NCBI GenBank assembly: GCA_964533645.1
Contig: CAZHMQ010000077.1
Coordinates: 1 to 10,379 of the forward strand
Length of the DNA: 10,379 nt
Source: JABDBK01 sp964533645
GTDB taxonomy: Bacteria > Pseudomonadota > Gammaproteobacteria > DSM-16500
Direction: 5' to 3'
The notes below the pieces were generated by a model. It was not told the DNA's origin. It saw nothing but the letters and a program-made list of their open reading frames with translations, and did not search any database. Shown here piece after piece: positions 1 through 7,160 of this stretch (position 1 is its first letter; every line of letters begins with the position of its first letter). Both the position numbers and the translations under genes were made by a program.

Positions 1-655
1 AAACTATGATGGCTAATGCAAACCATTGGAATGCATACATCAAATGTCGCTCTGGTAGCGCCACAGAAATCACCCAATCCCGCACAAAACCATAAGGTTC
101 TCCCGGGTCTAAGCGTAAAATAAAAGGATAAAAATCATGTTTAGTCAATTTGCTCAATTCATCGATGTCAATTTTTTGCATCATCCATGGCTTGATGCTA
201 GTATCCATGATGTTTTTTCCTAATATAAAGGGATGCCCATCAACTAATTTAATATATCCTAGCAACTGTAGTTTACCAGAAATAGGAGCCAATGCTGGAA
301 TAGATTTATCCTTAGGAATCCATCCTCTATCAATTAACAGCCATTTTTGACTACCCTGGACACGCAGTGGTGTGACGACCTCCAAACCCGGTTGACCTTG
401 ATGTAACTGTTGAATAAACATAGAAAAGGTATTCATCCATTCACCTTGAACGACTACAGGTTGAAATTGAGAATCTTTCATATTTCCTGATAAAAATTCA
501 AAAGGTTTGGGTAATTCATGTAACCGTACTGCATAAGTTTTTAATAATCGTTGTTTGTCATGGTATCGATGCCATTGCCAACTACCTAACAAACAAAAAA
601 GCACTATGAAAAACAGGCAAATACTCAAAAATCCAAAACTTCTATTTCTTAGCAT
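1..655 (-). CDS. SURF1-family cytochrome oxidase assembly protein (3' end cut by window edge)
   Basis: SURF1 proteins are inner-membrane factors that help haem a insertion and assembly of aa3-type cytochrome c oxidase. I read 218 open codons from an ATG at 653-655 to the left edge with no stop. The family layout is clear: an N-terminal membrane segment (about residues 8-24) running into GSWQWHR (24-30), the central LLIDRGWIP (106-114), and a C-terminal segment beginning RHLMYAFQWFALA (203-215). SURF1 proteins usually have about 230-250 residues, so only the last residues are missing. The ATG lies inside cox11 and overlaps it by 14 bp, which suggests translational coupling; I see no strong Shine-Dalgarno sequence. 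The identity is secure. Whether the gene ends normally cannot be seen. Confidence 0.93.
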   Translation of the reverse strand, partial: MLRNRSFGFLSICLFFIVLFCLLGSWQWHRYHDKQRLLKTYAVRLHELPKPFEFLSGNMKDSQFQPVVVQGEWMNTFSMFIQQLHQGQPGLEVVTPLRVQGSQKWLLIDRGWIPKDKSIPALAPISGKLQLLGYIKLVDGHPFILGKNIMDTSIKPWMMQKIDIDELSKLTKHDFYPFILRLDPGEPYGFVRDWVISVALPERHLMYAFQWFALAIIV

Positions 656-1172
656 AAGCACTCGCATCAAAAAGCGTATAAGAAAGCACGACTTCTTTAA
701 TATCTTTCGCAATCTCAGGCTCTATAAAAAAATACACTGGCATTTCCGCTTTTTGGCCTTTAAAAAAATATTGCTGCGTGAAACAAAAACATTCTGTCTT
801 TTTCAAAAAGCGCGCGGCTTCTAACGGTGTAATACTTGGAATGGCTTGCACTATGATGTCCTTATCTGTCTGGTTTTCTGCATAAAAATAAATTAATTTT
901 TTCTCACCAGGATGTATGATGATATGTGCTTGCAAGGGAATAAATTTAAATTTTAAATCGCCGTTAAGTGTTGTCGTAAAATCAACTCTAATAGTGCGCG
1001 AATAATCCACTTTCATTGCTTCATCAGGCAATGTTACAGATATCGCCGCTCTGCCATTACTCCCTTCTCTTTTACAGATGAGCTGATATAAAGGCACCAT
1101 CATATAGCATATACCAAACATGCAGAATACGCCCAAAACCAAAAATATCACTAAACGTTTATGGCTAACCAT
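642..1172 (-). CDS. ctaG: Cytochrome c oxidase assembly protein Cox11/CtaG (CuB insertion)
   Basis: Cox11 is a periplasm-facing copper chaperone that delivers copper to the CuB site of oxidase subunit I. The 176-residue product has one N-terminal membrane anchor (about residues 7-26), then VPLYQLIC with Cys33, the beta-rich stretch FKFIPLQAHIIIHPGE (75-90), the copper-binding CFCF motif (Cys128 and Cys130) and the late MPVYFFIEPEI (144-154). Length and motif order match the family. The start is the ATG at 1170-1172, with only a weak AGG-type ribosome site about 10 nt upstream. It is the first gene leftward from the divergent region and overlaps the SURF1 gene. Oxidase subunit genes, often adjacent to cox11, are not on its upstream side. 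The name comes from the family; the alternative symbol is cox11. Confidence 0.95.
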   Translation of the reverse strand: MVSHKRLVIFLVLGVFCMFGICYMMVPLYQLICKREGSNGRAAISVTLPDEAMKVDYSRTIRVDFTTTLNGDLKFKFIPLQAHIIIHPGEKKLIYFYAENQTDKDIIVQAIPSITPLEAARFLKKTECFCFTQQYFFKGQKAEMPVYFFIEPEIAKDIKEVVLSYTLFDASAYAKK

Positions 1173-1212
1173 GATTTTGCGCCTAGAAAAAGGATTTATA
1201 TGAAGAAAAGCG

Positions 1213-1240
1213 AGTATATATTAAAAAATTTGTTGGTGAA
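1213..1240 (-). promoter_or_regulatory. Candidate promoter for cox11-SURF1
   Basis: Read on the minus strand, TTCACC (1240-1235, 4 of 6 to the -35 consensus) is followed after 16 bp by TATACT (1218-1213, 5 of 6 to the -10 consensus). Transcription would start near 1206, leaving a leader of about 35 nt before the cox11 ATG. The match is moderate, the region is AT-rich and other pairings are possible, so this is a prediction only. Confidence 0.45.
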
Positions 1241-1249
1241 AGCTGTCAC

Positions 1250-1275
1250 CCTGAGAGCATTTTTTTGCTCGAAGG
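1250..1275. repeat. Imperfect palindrome resembling a small dispersed intergenic repeat
   Basis: CCTGAGAGCA (1250-1259) pairs with TGCTCGAAGG (1266-1275) over 8 of 10 positions, around a loop of six Ts. Together with the flanking GTCAC on the left and ATCT on the right, it resembles the short intergenic repeats of the form 'GTCATCCTGAG...CGAAGGATCT' that occur in many bacterial genomes. That resemblance is from memory. Only one copy lies in this window, so its repeat status here is inferred. It sits between the two divergent promoters, and its right arm contains the putative -35 box of the rightward one. Confidence 0.5.
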
Positions 1276-1294
1276 ATCTTTATTGGGCTATAAT
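1265..1294 (+). promoter_or_regulatory. Candidate promoter of the ccm operon
   Basis: TTGCTC (1265-1270) lies 18 bp before a perfect TATAAT (1289-1294). Transcription would start near 1301, giving a leader of about 20 nt before the TTG start at 1322. A 6-bp inverted repeat, ATCCTA (1293-1298) with TAGGAT (1307-1312), overlaps the -10 box and the first transcribed bases. It could be an operator or chance. This is the only evident promoter before the eleven-gene operon. Confidence 0.6.
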
Positions 1295-1321
1295 CCTAGA
1301 TTCACTTAGGATAATATACTT

Positions 1322-1717
1322 TTGGTAAATATCGTAAAATTTGCTCATATTTTGACCGCGCTGGCTTTGCTAGGATTAACATCTTATTGTCTGTTTGTAG
1401 CGAGCGGTAGACATAGGGTCAGTTTATTATTTTTCAATAAAAGCTTGCTCATTATTAGTTTTTTCGCACTTTTAACAGGAAGCTTGCTTGTGTATCCCAA
1501 GCATTTTAATTTTCATACCCCATGGATACAGGCTGCGTATGTCTTATTAATCATGTATGGATTGGCGTTAAGATTTTCTATTAAATTTTTCCATCATATG
1601 ACTAAGACTTGGCTATGGCGAAGTTTCTATGTGATACTTATTTTTATACTTATTTTAATCATACATGATGCTGTAACTAAACAACCTTTTATAAACTTAG
1701 TAAACGACACGCATTGA
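1322..1717 (+). CDS. Small four-helix integral membrane protein of unknown function, first gene of the ccm operon
   Basis: I do not recognise this 131-residue protein with certainty. It has four predicted membrane segments (about residues 4-27, 40-58, 69-88 and 101-117), a KFAHIL motif placing His9 in helix 1, a TG pair (52-53) in helix 2, and His115-Asp116 at the end of helix 4. The layout recalls small four-helix families such as DUF2269 or SirB2-like proteins; I cannot choose between them. The start must be TTG at 1322: an in-frame stop lies at 1307-1309 and no ATG precedes helix 1. An AGGA (1308-1311) sits 10 nt upstream. The next gene begins within a few bases, and that gene overlaps ccmA, so it is co-transcribed with cytochrome c maturation. 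Membrane histidines and context would fit a haem-related role, but this is inference. Confidence 0.8.
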   Translation: MVNIVKFAHILTALALLGLTSYCLFVASGRHRVSLLFFNKSLLIISFFALLTGSLLVYPKHFNFHTPWIQAAYVLLIMYGLALRFSIKFFHHMTKTWLWRSFYVILIFILILIIHDAVTKQPFINLVNDTH

Positions 1718-1719
1718 CT

Positions 1720-2127
1720 ATGTTTTATGACATCTTAAAAATACTGCATATCATTAGCGCAACGCTCTTACTAGCTAGCATGGTTTATACCTTCAAACTT
1801 TGGCTGGATTCTACAAATGCAGACTGCTCACTGCAAAAAATTCAGATACAAACGCTCACCCTATTCGTTCCCACTGCTATGTTCCAATTGGCAACCGGGT
1901 TTACGATGATCAGTTTGAAACATTATGAAATGTCCGAATTTTGGATTATGGGCAGCATGAGTGGTTTTATGATATTAATCATAAGCTGGTTTAGCTTTTT
2001 ATATTTGATCTTCACGGTGTCGCTAAAAAATAGATTTTATAAATTATTACAAATTACTTTACTACTTATCACCAGTATTACATTATTATTCATGATATTT
2101 TTAATGGCTAATAAAATACTCTTGTGA
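1720..2127 (+). CDS. Second small four-helix membrane protein, probable paralogue of the preceding gene
   Basis: This 135-residue product is not assigned to a family with confidence. It has four membrane segments (about residues 4-24, 46-65, 76-100 and 107-132). KILHIISATLLL (7-18) matches KFAHILTALALL of the preceding protein, including the helix-1 histidine (His10 here, His9 there), and a F-x-L-x-T-G pattern recurs in helix 2 (TG at 59-60). The two genes therefore look like a diverged tandem duplication, and the products may pair. I chose the ATG at 1720, 2 nt after the upstream stop. A TTG at 1714 in the same frame would add two residues and overlap that stop. Its own stop overlaps the ccmA start as GTGA, so translation is probably coupled to ccmA. 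Confidence 0.8.
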   Translation: MFYDILKILHIISATLLLASMVYTFKLWLDSTNADCSLQKIQIQTLTLFVPTAMFQLATGFTMISLKHYEMSEFWIMGSMSGFMILIISWFSFLYLIFTVSLKNRFYKLLQITLLLITSITLLFMIFLMANKILL

Positions 2128-2762
2128 CCACTCTCAACCATCAATTATGCATAAACCATCTTACTTTCAAACGTAACCATCATACTTTATTTTCAAAGCT
2201 TAATTTTATGGCAAACGAAGGAGATATTATTCAAGTTCGTGGACATAACGGTTGTGGCAAATCTAGCTTATTACGCATACTTGCGGGCTTTATAGAACCT
2301 CAAAAAGGCAGGATTACTTGGGATGGCCTTTGCATTTCAACATATCGGGATGTTTATATAGAAAATTTAATTTATATCGGACATCTCAATGCCATTAAAC
2401 CTAATTTAACTGTTTATGAAAATCTATCCCTAAAACGTACTCTGACAGGTCACAAATCTCAAGATGTAAACATTATTATAAAAAAAATTGGATTACATAA
2501 AGCCATAGATAGACAAGCTCAATATTTATCGGCGGGACAACTGCGACGTTTATGTCTAGCACGATTGATGCTTGCACCGGCTACATTATGGATTTTAGAT
2601 GAACCTAATACAGCATTGGATGATGAAGGGCAAGCATTATTAAACGAATTACTGATAGAACATACTGAAAATAACGGCATAGCTATTATTGCAACACATC
2701 AAGAACTTTCTTTAAACCATGCTATAAAAACCATTCACCTTGGTAATAATTATGCGACTTAA
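2124..2762 (+). CDS. ccmA: CcmA, ATPase of the CcmABCD haem-handling ABC complex
   Basis: CcmA is the cytoplasmic ATPase whose hydrolysis drives release of haem-loaded CcmE from CcmC. The 212-residue product has all ABC landmarks: Walker A GHNGCGKS (40-47), signature LSAGQ (135-139), Walker B LWILDE (155-160), the D-loop ALD (164-166) and the switch histidine His192 in IIATHQ. YIGHLNAIKPNLTVYENL (84-101) is typical of the CcmA subfamily. The length is close to the usual 205 or so. The start is GTG at 2124, overlapping the previous stop by 4 nt. No ribosome site is evident, so coupling is likely. The 3' end overlaps ccmB by 11 bp. Confidence 0.97.
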   Translation: MTTLNHQLCINHLTFKRNHHTLFSKLNFMANEGDIIQVRGHNGCGKSSLLRILAGFIEPQKGRITWDGLCISTYRDVYIENLIYIGHLNAIKPNLTVYENLSLKRTLTGHKSQDVNIIIKKIGLHKAIDRQAQYLSAGQLRRLCLARLMLAPATLWILDEPNTALDDEGQALLNELLIEHTENNGIAIIATHQELSLNHAIKTIHLGNNYAT

Positions 2763-3435
2763 CTATCTATGCACTTTTTACCAAATAACAACACATGAAA
2801 TAACAATCATAGTACGTTCTACTTTTACCTGGATCACTCCGCTTATATTTTATGTTATGGTGGTTTGTTTATTTCCGCTAGCTATAGGATATGATCAAGA
2901 GTTATTAAATCACATCGCTCCAGGAGTCATCTGGGTAGCTGCATTATTAGCAACTACTATATCCATAGGACATTTATTTCAACATGATTTTGATGAAGGT
3001 TATCTTGATTTGTTGTTGATTAGTACTTATCCTTTAAGTTTGTTAGCTTTAGCCAAAATCACAAGTCACTGGATAAGCCATGGTTTGCCACTGATTTTAA
3101 TCAGCCCTCTACTAGGACTATTGCTAAACTTGAGTGCAGCAGAACACTATGCACTTATTATCACATTATTATTGGGAACACCTGTATTAAGCCTAATCGG
3201 TGCGATAGGCGCTGCACTGACTGTAGCAATTCGAGGAAATGGACTTTTATTGCCTATGCTTATTATACCATTCTATATTCCAATACTTGTTTTTGGTACA
3301 GGCATTATGATAATGACTCATCACCATGAATCCGTCATAGCTTATTATGCAATGATGGGAGCGTTTGTGTTATTAAGTCTTTTGTTTGGGCCCTTGCTCA
3401 CAGGACAGGCTTTAAAAACAGGAGCAAGTCGATAA
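2752..3435 (+). CDS. ccmB: CcmB, membrane permease subunit of the CcmABCD complex
   Basis: CcmB is the six-helix inner-membrane partner of CcmA, in the complex that frees holo-CcmE. The product, 227 residues from the ATG at 2752, has the family blocks LFPLAIGYD (start of the first helical hairpin), IAPGVIWVAALLA, FQHDFDEGYLDLLL and PLSLLALAKITSHW, followed by three more hydrophobic segments. E. coli CcmB has 220 residues, so the length fits. An upstream in-frame TTG at 2740 would add four residues but has no support. The ATG overlaps the end of ccmA by 11 bp. The stop TAA directly abuts the ccmC ATG, and AGGAG for ccmC lies inside the ccmB 3' end. Confidence 0.96.
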   Translation: MRLNYLCTFYQITTHEITIIVRSTFTWITPLIFYVMVVCLFPLAIGYDQELLNHIAPGVIWVAALLATTISIGHLFQHDFDEGYLDLLLISTYPLSLLALAKITSHWISHGLPLILISPLLGLLLNLSAAEHYALIITLLLGTPVLSLIGAIGAALTVAIRGNGLLLPMLIIPFYIPILVFGTGIMIMTHHHESVIAYYAMMGAFVLLSLLFGPLLTGQALKTGASR

Positions 3436-4176
3436 ATGATGATATGGTTAAATAAAAATTTTTTATCACTGCGTGCTTTTTATACCAATACTACATCGCT
3501 TATTCCATGGATTTTTATCGGGTTTATACTCTGTTTTTGTTATGGAATGTTCGCAGGCTTATGTATAGCACCCGCCGATTATCAACAAGGCGATGGATTT
3601 CGCATTATTTATGTGCATGTCCCAAGCGCATTTGCTTCCATGTTTATTTACTTAATGATGGCAATATGCGCCATCATTACTTTAACTTGGCGTGTTAAAA
3701 TTACTGCGATTAGTATGTCATGTAGCGCACCTATTGGCGCTTGGTTTACACTACTCTCACTCATCACTGGTTCTATATGGGGAAAACCTATGTGGGGCAC
3801 ATGGTGGATTTGGGACGCAAGACTTACTTCTGTTTTAATTTTGTTATTCATATATCTTGGCATTATCGCTTTACAATCCGCGATAGATGACATACAAAAG
3901 CGCGAACAAGCAACTAGCATTATCACTATCGTAGGCGTCATCAATTTACCCATCATTCATTATTCTGTTATATGGTGGAATACCCTACACCAAGGACCGA
4001 CAATCAGTAAATTATCTGCGCCCTCCATCGCGCCTGTTATGTTATATCCATTGCTAGCAATGATTGCTGCGTTTATATTATTTTATATTTTTATCGTAGT
4101 GATACGCATACGAAATCAAATTCTTATAAGAGAATTAGAGTCTACCTGGGTTAAAAAGGTTGTAATGACATTATGA
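3436..4176 (+). CDS. ccmC: CcmC, haem-delivery protein that loads haem onto CcmE
   Basis: CcmC is a six-helix haem-handling protein with a periplasmic WWD domain. It binds haem and presents it for covalent attachment to CcmE. The 246-residue product carries WGKPMWGTWWIWDARL (115-130), the WWD signature, flanked by the two axial histidines: His61 in IIYVHVPSAF and His185 in WWNTLHQG. These correspond to His60 and His184 of the E. coli protein. GVINLPIIHYSV (167-178) is another family block. The start is ATG at 3436, immediately after the ccmB stop, with AGGAG at 3420-3424; a second ATG at 3439 is also possible. The stop overlaps the ccmD start as ATGA. Confidence 0.97.
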   Translation: MMIWLNKNFLSLRAFYTNTTSLIPWIFIGFILCFCYGMFAGLCIAPADYQQGDGFRIIYVHVPSAFASMFIYLMMAICAIITLTWRVKITAISMSCSAPIGAWFTLLSLITGSIWGKPMWGTWWIWDARLTSVLILLFIYLGIIALQSAIDDIQKREQATSIITIVGVINLPIIHYSVIWWNTLHQGPTISKLSAPSIAPVMLYPLLAMIAAFILFYIFIVVIRIRNQILIRELESTWVKKVVMTL

Positions 4177-4310
4177 TGAGTGAATATGGAGCATATGTTT
4201 GGTCGGCTTATGGTATTACCCTATGTATCTTAGGCTTAAATATTTTTTTTGCTTTACGTGAAAAAAGAAGAATCCATTTATTTATTAAAAAATATTCTCA
4301 TGAATCGTAA
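4173..4310 (+). CDS. ccmD: CcmD, small membrane subunit that releases holo-CcmE
   Basis: This is a 45-codon gene read directly from the sequence. CcmD is a single-helix protein that joins CcmABC and is needed to release haem-loaded CcmE. The product has a short periplasmic N-terminus (MMSEYGAYVWSAYG), one membrane helix (about residues 12-28) and a basic cytoplasmic tail beginning REKRR (29-33), which is the usual CcmD topology. Its place between ccmC and ccmE is also diagnostic. The first ATG (4173) overlaps the ccmC stop by 4 nt; the second ATG (4176) would remove one residue. The stop TAA at 4308-4310 lies 11 bp into ccmE. Sequence conservation in CcmD is low, so the call rests on topology and position. 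Confidence 0.9.
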   Translation: MMSEYGAYVWSAYGITLCILGLNIFFALREKRRIHLFIKKYSHES

Positions 4311-4719
4311 ACAAAAAAACAGACTACTCGGTATTTGTATCGCCTTAACTTTAATCAGTGCAGCAATAGGATTAATTTTATTTGCTTTAAAACAAAATAT
4401 AAATTTATTTTATACCCCGTCACAATTAAGACAACTATCTTATTTACCTAAACAAACCATACGAATAGGTGGTTACGTTCAAACGAGAAGTGTTCATTAT
4501 GATAAATCAGGTGAAATGGTAAGTTTTATTGTCACAGATAAAACACATGAAATTTCAGTGAATTTTAAAGGTATTTTGCCTAATTTATTCAGAGAAGGCC
4601 AAACAGTAGTCGTGACTGGAAAATTAAACGAACAACGTGAACTCATGGCACATCAAGTATTGGCTAAACATGATGAAAAATATAGACCCAAAACAGTAGG
4701 AATAAATAATGCTACCTGA
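4300..4719 (+). CDS. ccmE: CcmE, periplasmic haem chaperone
   Basis: CcmE binds haem covalently and carries it from CcmC to the CcmF/H ligase. The 139-residue product has an N-terminal anchor (about residues 8-30), an OB-fold domain with IRIGGYV (54-60), FIVTDKTHEISVNFKGILP (76-94) and LFREGQTVVVTGKL (96-109), and the haem-binding tail VLAKHDEKYRP (120-130). His124 is the covalent attachment site, and Tyr128, four residues later, matches the axial tyrosine of E. coli (His130/Tyr134). I start at ATG 4300, which gives the normal length. An upstream TTG at 4249 in frame would prepend 17 charged residues before the anchor and lies wholly inside ccmD. It overlaps ccmD and ccmF by 11 bp each. Confidence 0.96.
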   Translation: MNRKQKNRLLGICIALTLISAAIGLILFALKQNINLFYTPSQLRQLSYLPKQTIRIGGYVQTRSVHYDKSGEMVSFIVTDKTHEISVNFKGILPNLFREGQTVVVTGKLNEQRELMAHQVLAKHDEKYRPKTVGINNAT

Positions 4720-6625
4720 ACTTGGAAATTTTGCAATTATCTTGGCACTATGTTTTGCCATGTTACAATCATGCACTCCATTTTTAAGTTATAAAAATAA
4801 ATTATTTATTGAAATTGGAGCAGTTTCCGCTATCGCTCAATTAGGATTTTTATTCGTGGCCATGCTTATATTAATTAGCAATTTTATAAGCAATGACGTA
4901 ACTGTACTCTATGTAAGAGAACACTCCCATCATTTATTACCTCTATTCTATAAAATAGGTGCAGCCTGGAGTGGACACGAAGGATCATTATTACTCTGGT
5001 GTCTTATCTTAAGTGGTTGGACTACCGCTTTTATGTTCTTTTCAAATAAACAGTTACCCGATAGCACATATGCAAGTAGCCTTGGTGTACTGGGCTTACT
5101 TAATGCAGGATTCATCACATTCTTATTCATCACATCCAACCCCTTCAGAAGAGATTTTCCTACTACACCCGTAGTTGGTAATGATTTAACCCCTCTATTG
5201 CAAGATCCAGGCTTAATATTCCATCCGCCAGCTTTATACGTCGGATATATAGGCTTTGCGATTGCTTTTGCATTAGCTATAGCAGCATTATTGGATGGTA
5301 AATTAGATAAGCAATGGGCTCGCTTGTGCAAACCGTGGGTTATTTTACCATGGGCATATTTAAGCTGTGGTATTGTACTCGGCAGCTGGTGGGCATATCG
5401 CGAATTAGGCTGGGGTGGGTGGTGGTTTTGGGATCCGGTAGAGAATGCTTCTTTATTACCTTGGTTATCTGCCACTGCATTATTACATAGCTTATCTGTT
5501 TCTGAAAAAAGGAATGTCTTTCGTGGTTGGACTCTATTACTTGCTATCATTACTTTCGGATTAAGCATGCTGGGTACATTTCTTGTGAGATCTGGTATTT
5601 TAGTTTCTGTTCATACCTTTGCTAGCGATCCTGCGAGAGGAATATTTTTATTGAGTTTTCTTGCTTTCATTATTGGTAGTGCTTTTTTTCTTTATGCCAT
5701 TAAAATTAAACATTTTTATCATAAAACTACTTTTCATATTATCTCACGTGAAACTGTCTTACTTATCAATAGTGTTGTGCTACTGACTGCCATGGCAAGC
5801 ATTGCATTAGGAACACTCTACCCTATCATGCTTGATTCATTTAATCTTGAAAAAATTTCGGTGGGTGAACCTTATTTCAATATTGTTATTACACCTATTA
5901 TGCTACTGCTTCTTTTAGTCATGGGTTTTGCACCGCATATGTATTGGGAGCGACAATCTATATGGATACTATGGAAAAAACTTCGATATACCGTCTGCTT
6001 AAGCATGTTGCTAGGAATATTAATACCTTTAGTGATAGGTTTTGAGATACATACATTAACTTGTATAGGATTATCGGTAGGTATTTGGGTGATATTATCT
6101 ACGATACAATACTGCTTTACGATAACATCACATCCCACATTAAATAAGCTAGCTATGATCATAGCTCACCTAGGCATTGCCATCGTTGTTTTAGGAATCA
6201 CTATCAATAAATCTTATAGTGAAGAACGACAAGTTAAACTCCTTCTCAATGAAAAAACTTCTCTTGCAGGCTATGAATTTACATTCAATACAATGAAGAA
6301 GATCACTACACCTAATTACTATAGTCAAATTGCAATTTTTTTAATTGAAAAAAAGCATAAAAAAATTGGAACACTTCAAGCTGAACAACGCGTTTATCTC
6401 AGTCATGACCAAATGTTTAGTAAACCAGGTATTTATTATAATGTATTCCGTGATCTATATCTGACGCTTGGAGCGTTACATACTGATGGTGGTTGGTCTA
6501 TACGCATTTATTATAAGCCATGTGTTCGTTGGATTTGGTTTGGTGGTTTTATGCTTTTATTAGGTGGTCTACTATCTTTTGCATCTTATTGGAAAAAAAG
6601 AGTACATACATATGAATTTATTTAA
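4709..6625 (+). CDS. ccmF: CcmF, cytochrome c haem lyase membrane subunit
   Basis: CcmF accepts haem from CcmE and, with CcmH, forms the thioether bonds to apocytochrome c. The 638-residue product is full length (E. coli has about 647) and highly hydrophobic. The WWD signature LGWGGWWFWDPVEN spans 233-246. Four histidines fall where the family needs them: His172 (IFHPPALY), His260 (ALLHSLSV), His302 (VSVHTFASDP) and His487 (IIAHLGIA), against 173, 261, 303 and 491 in E. coli. A periplasmic domain follows (about 500-605), then a last helix (about 609-627). The ATG at 4709 has TAGGA at 4697-4701, one of the better ribosome sites here. It overlaps ccmE by 11 bp and ccmG by 14 bp. Confidence 0.97.
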   Translation: MLPELGNFAIILALCFAMLQSCTPFLSYKNKLFIEIGAVSAIAQLGFLFVAMLILISNFISNDVTVLYVREHSHHLLPLFYKIGAAWSGHEGSLLLWCLILSGWTTAFMFFSNKQLPDSTYASSLGVLGLLNAGFITFLFITSNPFRRDFPTTPVVGNDLTPLLQDPGLIFHPPALYVGYIGFAIAFALAIAALLDGKLDKQWARLCKPWVILPWAYLSCGIVLGSWWAYRELGWGGWWFWDPVENASLLPWLSATALLHSLSVSEKRNVFRGWTLLLAIITFGLSMLGTFLVRSGILVSVHTFASDPARGIFLLSFLAFIIGSAFFLYAIKIKHFYHKTTFHIISRETVLLINSVVLLTAMASIALGTLYPIMLDSFNLEKISVGEPYFNIVITPIMLLLLLVMGFAPHMYWERQSIWILWKKLRYTVCLSMLLGILIPLVIGFEIHTLTCIGLSVGIWVILSTIQYCFTITSHPTLNKLAMIIAHLGIAIVVLGITINKSYSEERQVKLLLNEKTSLAGYEFTFNTMKKITTPNYYSQIAIFLIEKKHKKIGTLQAEQRVYLSHDQMFSKPGIYYNVFRDLYLTLGALHTDGGWSIRIYYKPCVRWIWFGGFMLLLGGLLSFASYWKKRVHTYEFI

Positions 6626-7160
6626 AAAAGCTAAACTTGCCATTCCTCTCATAATTTTTATCGTGATCATTGGATTTTTATGGCATGGATTAAAAGTCAA
6701 TCCCAGTATTATTCCTTCGCCGTTGATTAGCCAACCGGCTCCTGAATTTAAATTACCTCAATTATTTTATCCTAAAGAATATATTAGCAATGATGATTTT
6801 ATAGGTCATGTCACATTAGTCAATGTATGGGCAACTTGGTGTAATTCTTGTATAGAAGAACATAATTTTTTACTTAATATTTCAAACATCGATGATGTAA
6901 GAATTGTTGGCTTAAATTATAAAGATGATGTTTCACTCGCTAAACAGTGGTTACAGGAAAATGGTAATCCATATGATGTCGTTGCAGTGGATGCATCAGG
7001 CAATACAGCCATTGACTGGGGAGTTTATGGGACACCTGAAACTTTTCTTATAGATAAAAAAGGTGTTATTCGTTACAAACACATTGGTCCACTCAATGCT
7101 TCTATTTGGGAAAAAACCTTACGTCCCATAATCATACAATTAAGGAATGAAACCTTGTGA
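6612..7160 (+). CDS. ccmG: CcmG/DsbE, membrane-anchored thioredoxin-like reductant for cytochrome c maturation
   Basis: CcmG keeps the cysteines of apocytochrome c, or of CcmH, reduced before haem attachment. The 182-residue product has an N-terminal anchor (about residues 9-25) and a thioredoxin fold: VNVWATWCNSC (70-80, redox cysteines 77 and 80), Glu83 shortly after the active site, VRIVGLNYKDD (96-106), and YGTPETFLID (139-148) with the cis-proline Pro142. The active site WCNSC lacks the proline of E. coli CcmG (WCPTC), a mild variant. I chose ATG 6612 because it gives a normal signal anchor; a TTG at 6564 in frame would lie within ccmF and add 16 unlikely residues. Its stop overlaps the ccmH start as GTGA. 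Confidence 0.95.
   Translation: MNLFKKAKLAIPLIIFIVIIGFLWHGLKVNPSIIPSPLISQPAPEFKLPQLFYPKEYISNDDFIGHVTLVNVWATWCNSCIEEHNFLLNISNIDDVRIVGLNYKDDVSLAKQWLQENGNPYDVVAVDASGNTAIDWGVYGTPETFLIDKKGVIRYKHIGPLNASIWEKTLRPIIIQLRNETL

Noticed and set aside
555..824. An 89-codon plus-strand frame across the cox11-SURF1 junction
   Set aside because: Lys/Phe-rich composition typical of antisense to AT-rich genes; both genes on the other strand are clearly real.
4249..4299. An upstream TTG extension of ccmE
   Set aside because: It would add 17 residues before the signal anchor and lies inside ccmD; ATG 4300 gives the family length and puts the haem histidine and tyrosine in register with E. coli.
4948..5568. A 206-codon open frame on the minus strand opposite ccmF
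   Set aside because: It lies wholly inside a well-supported ccmF, shows no family motifs or membrane pattern, and reads like the reverse of ccmF codons.
6564..6611. An upstream TTG extension of ccmG
   Set aside because: It is nested in the ccmF 3' end and places charged residues ahead of the signal anchor; ATG 6612 is the better start.
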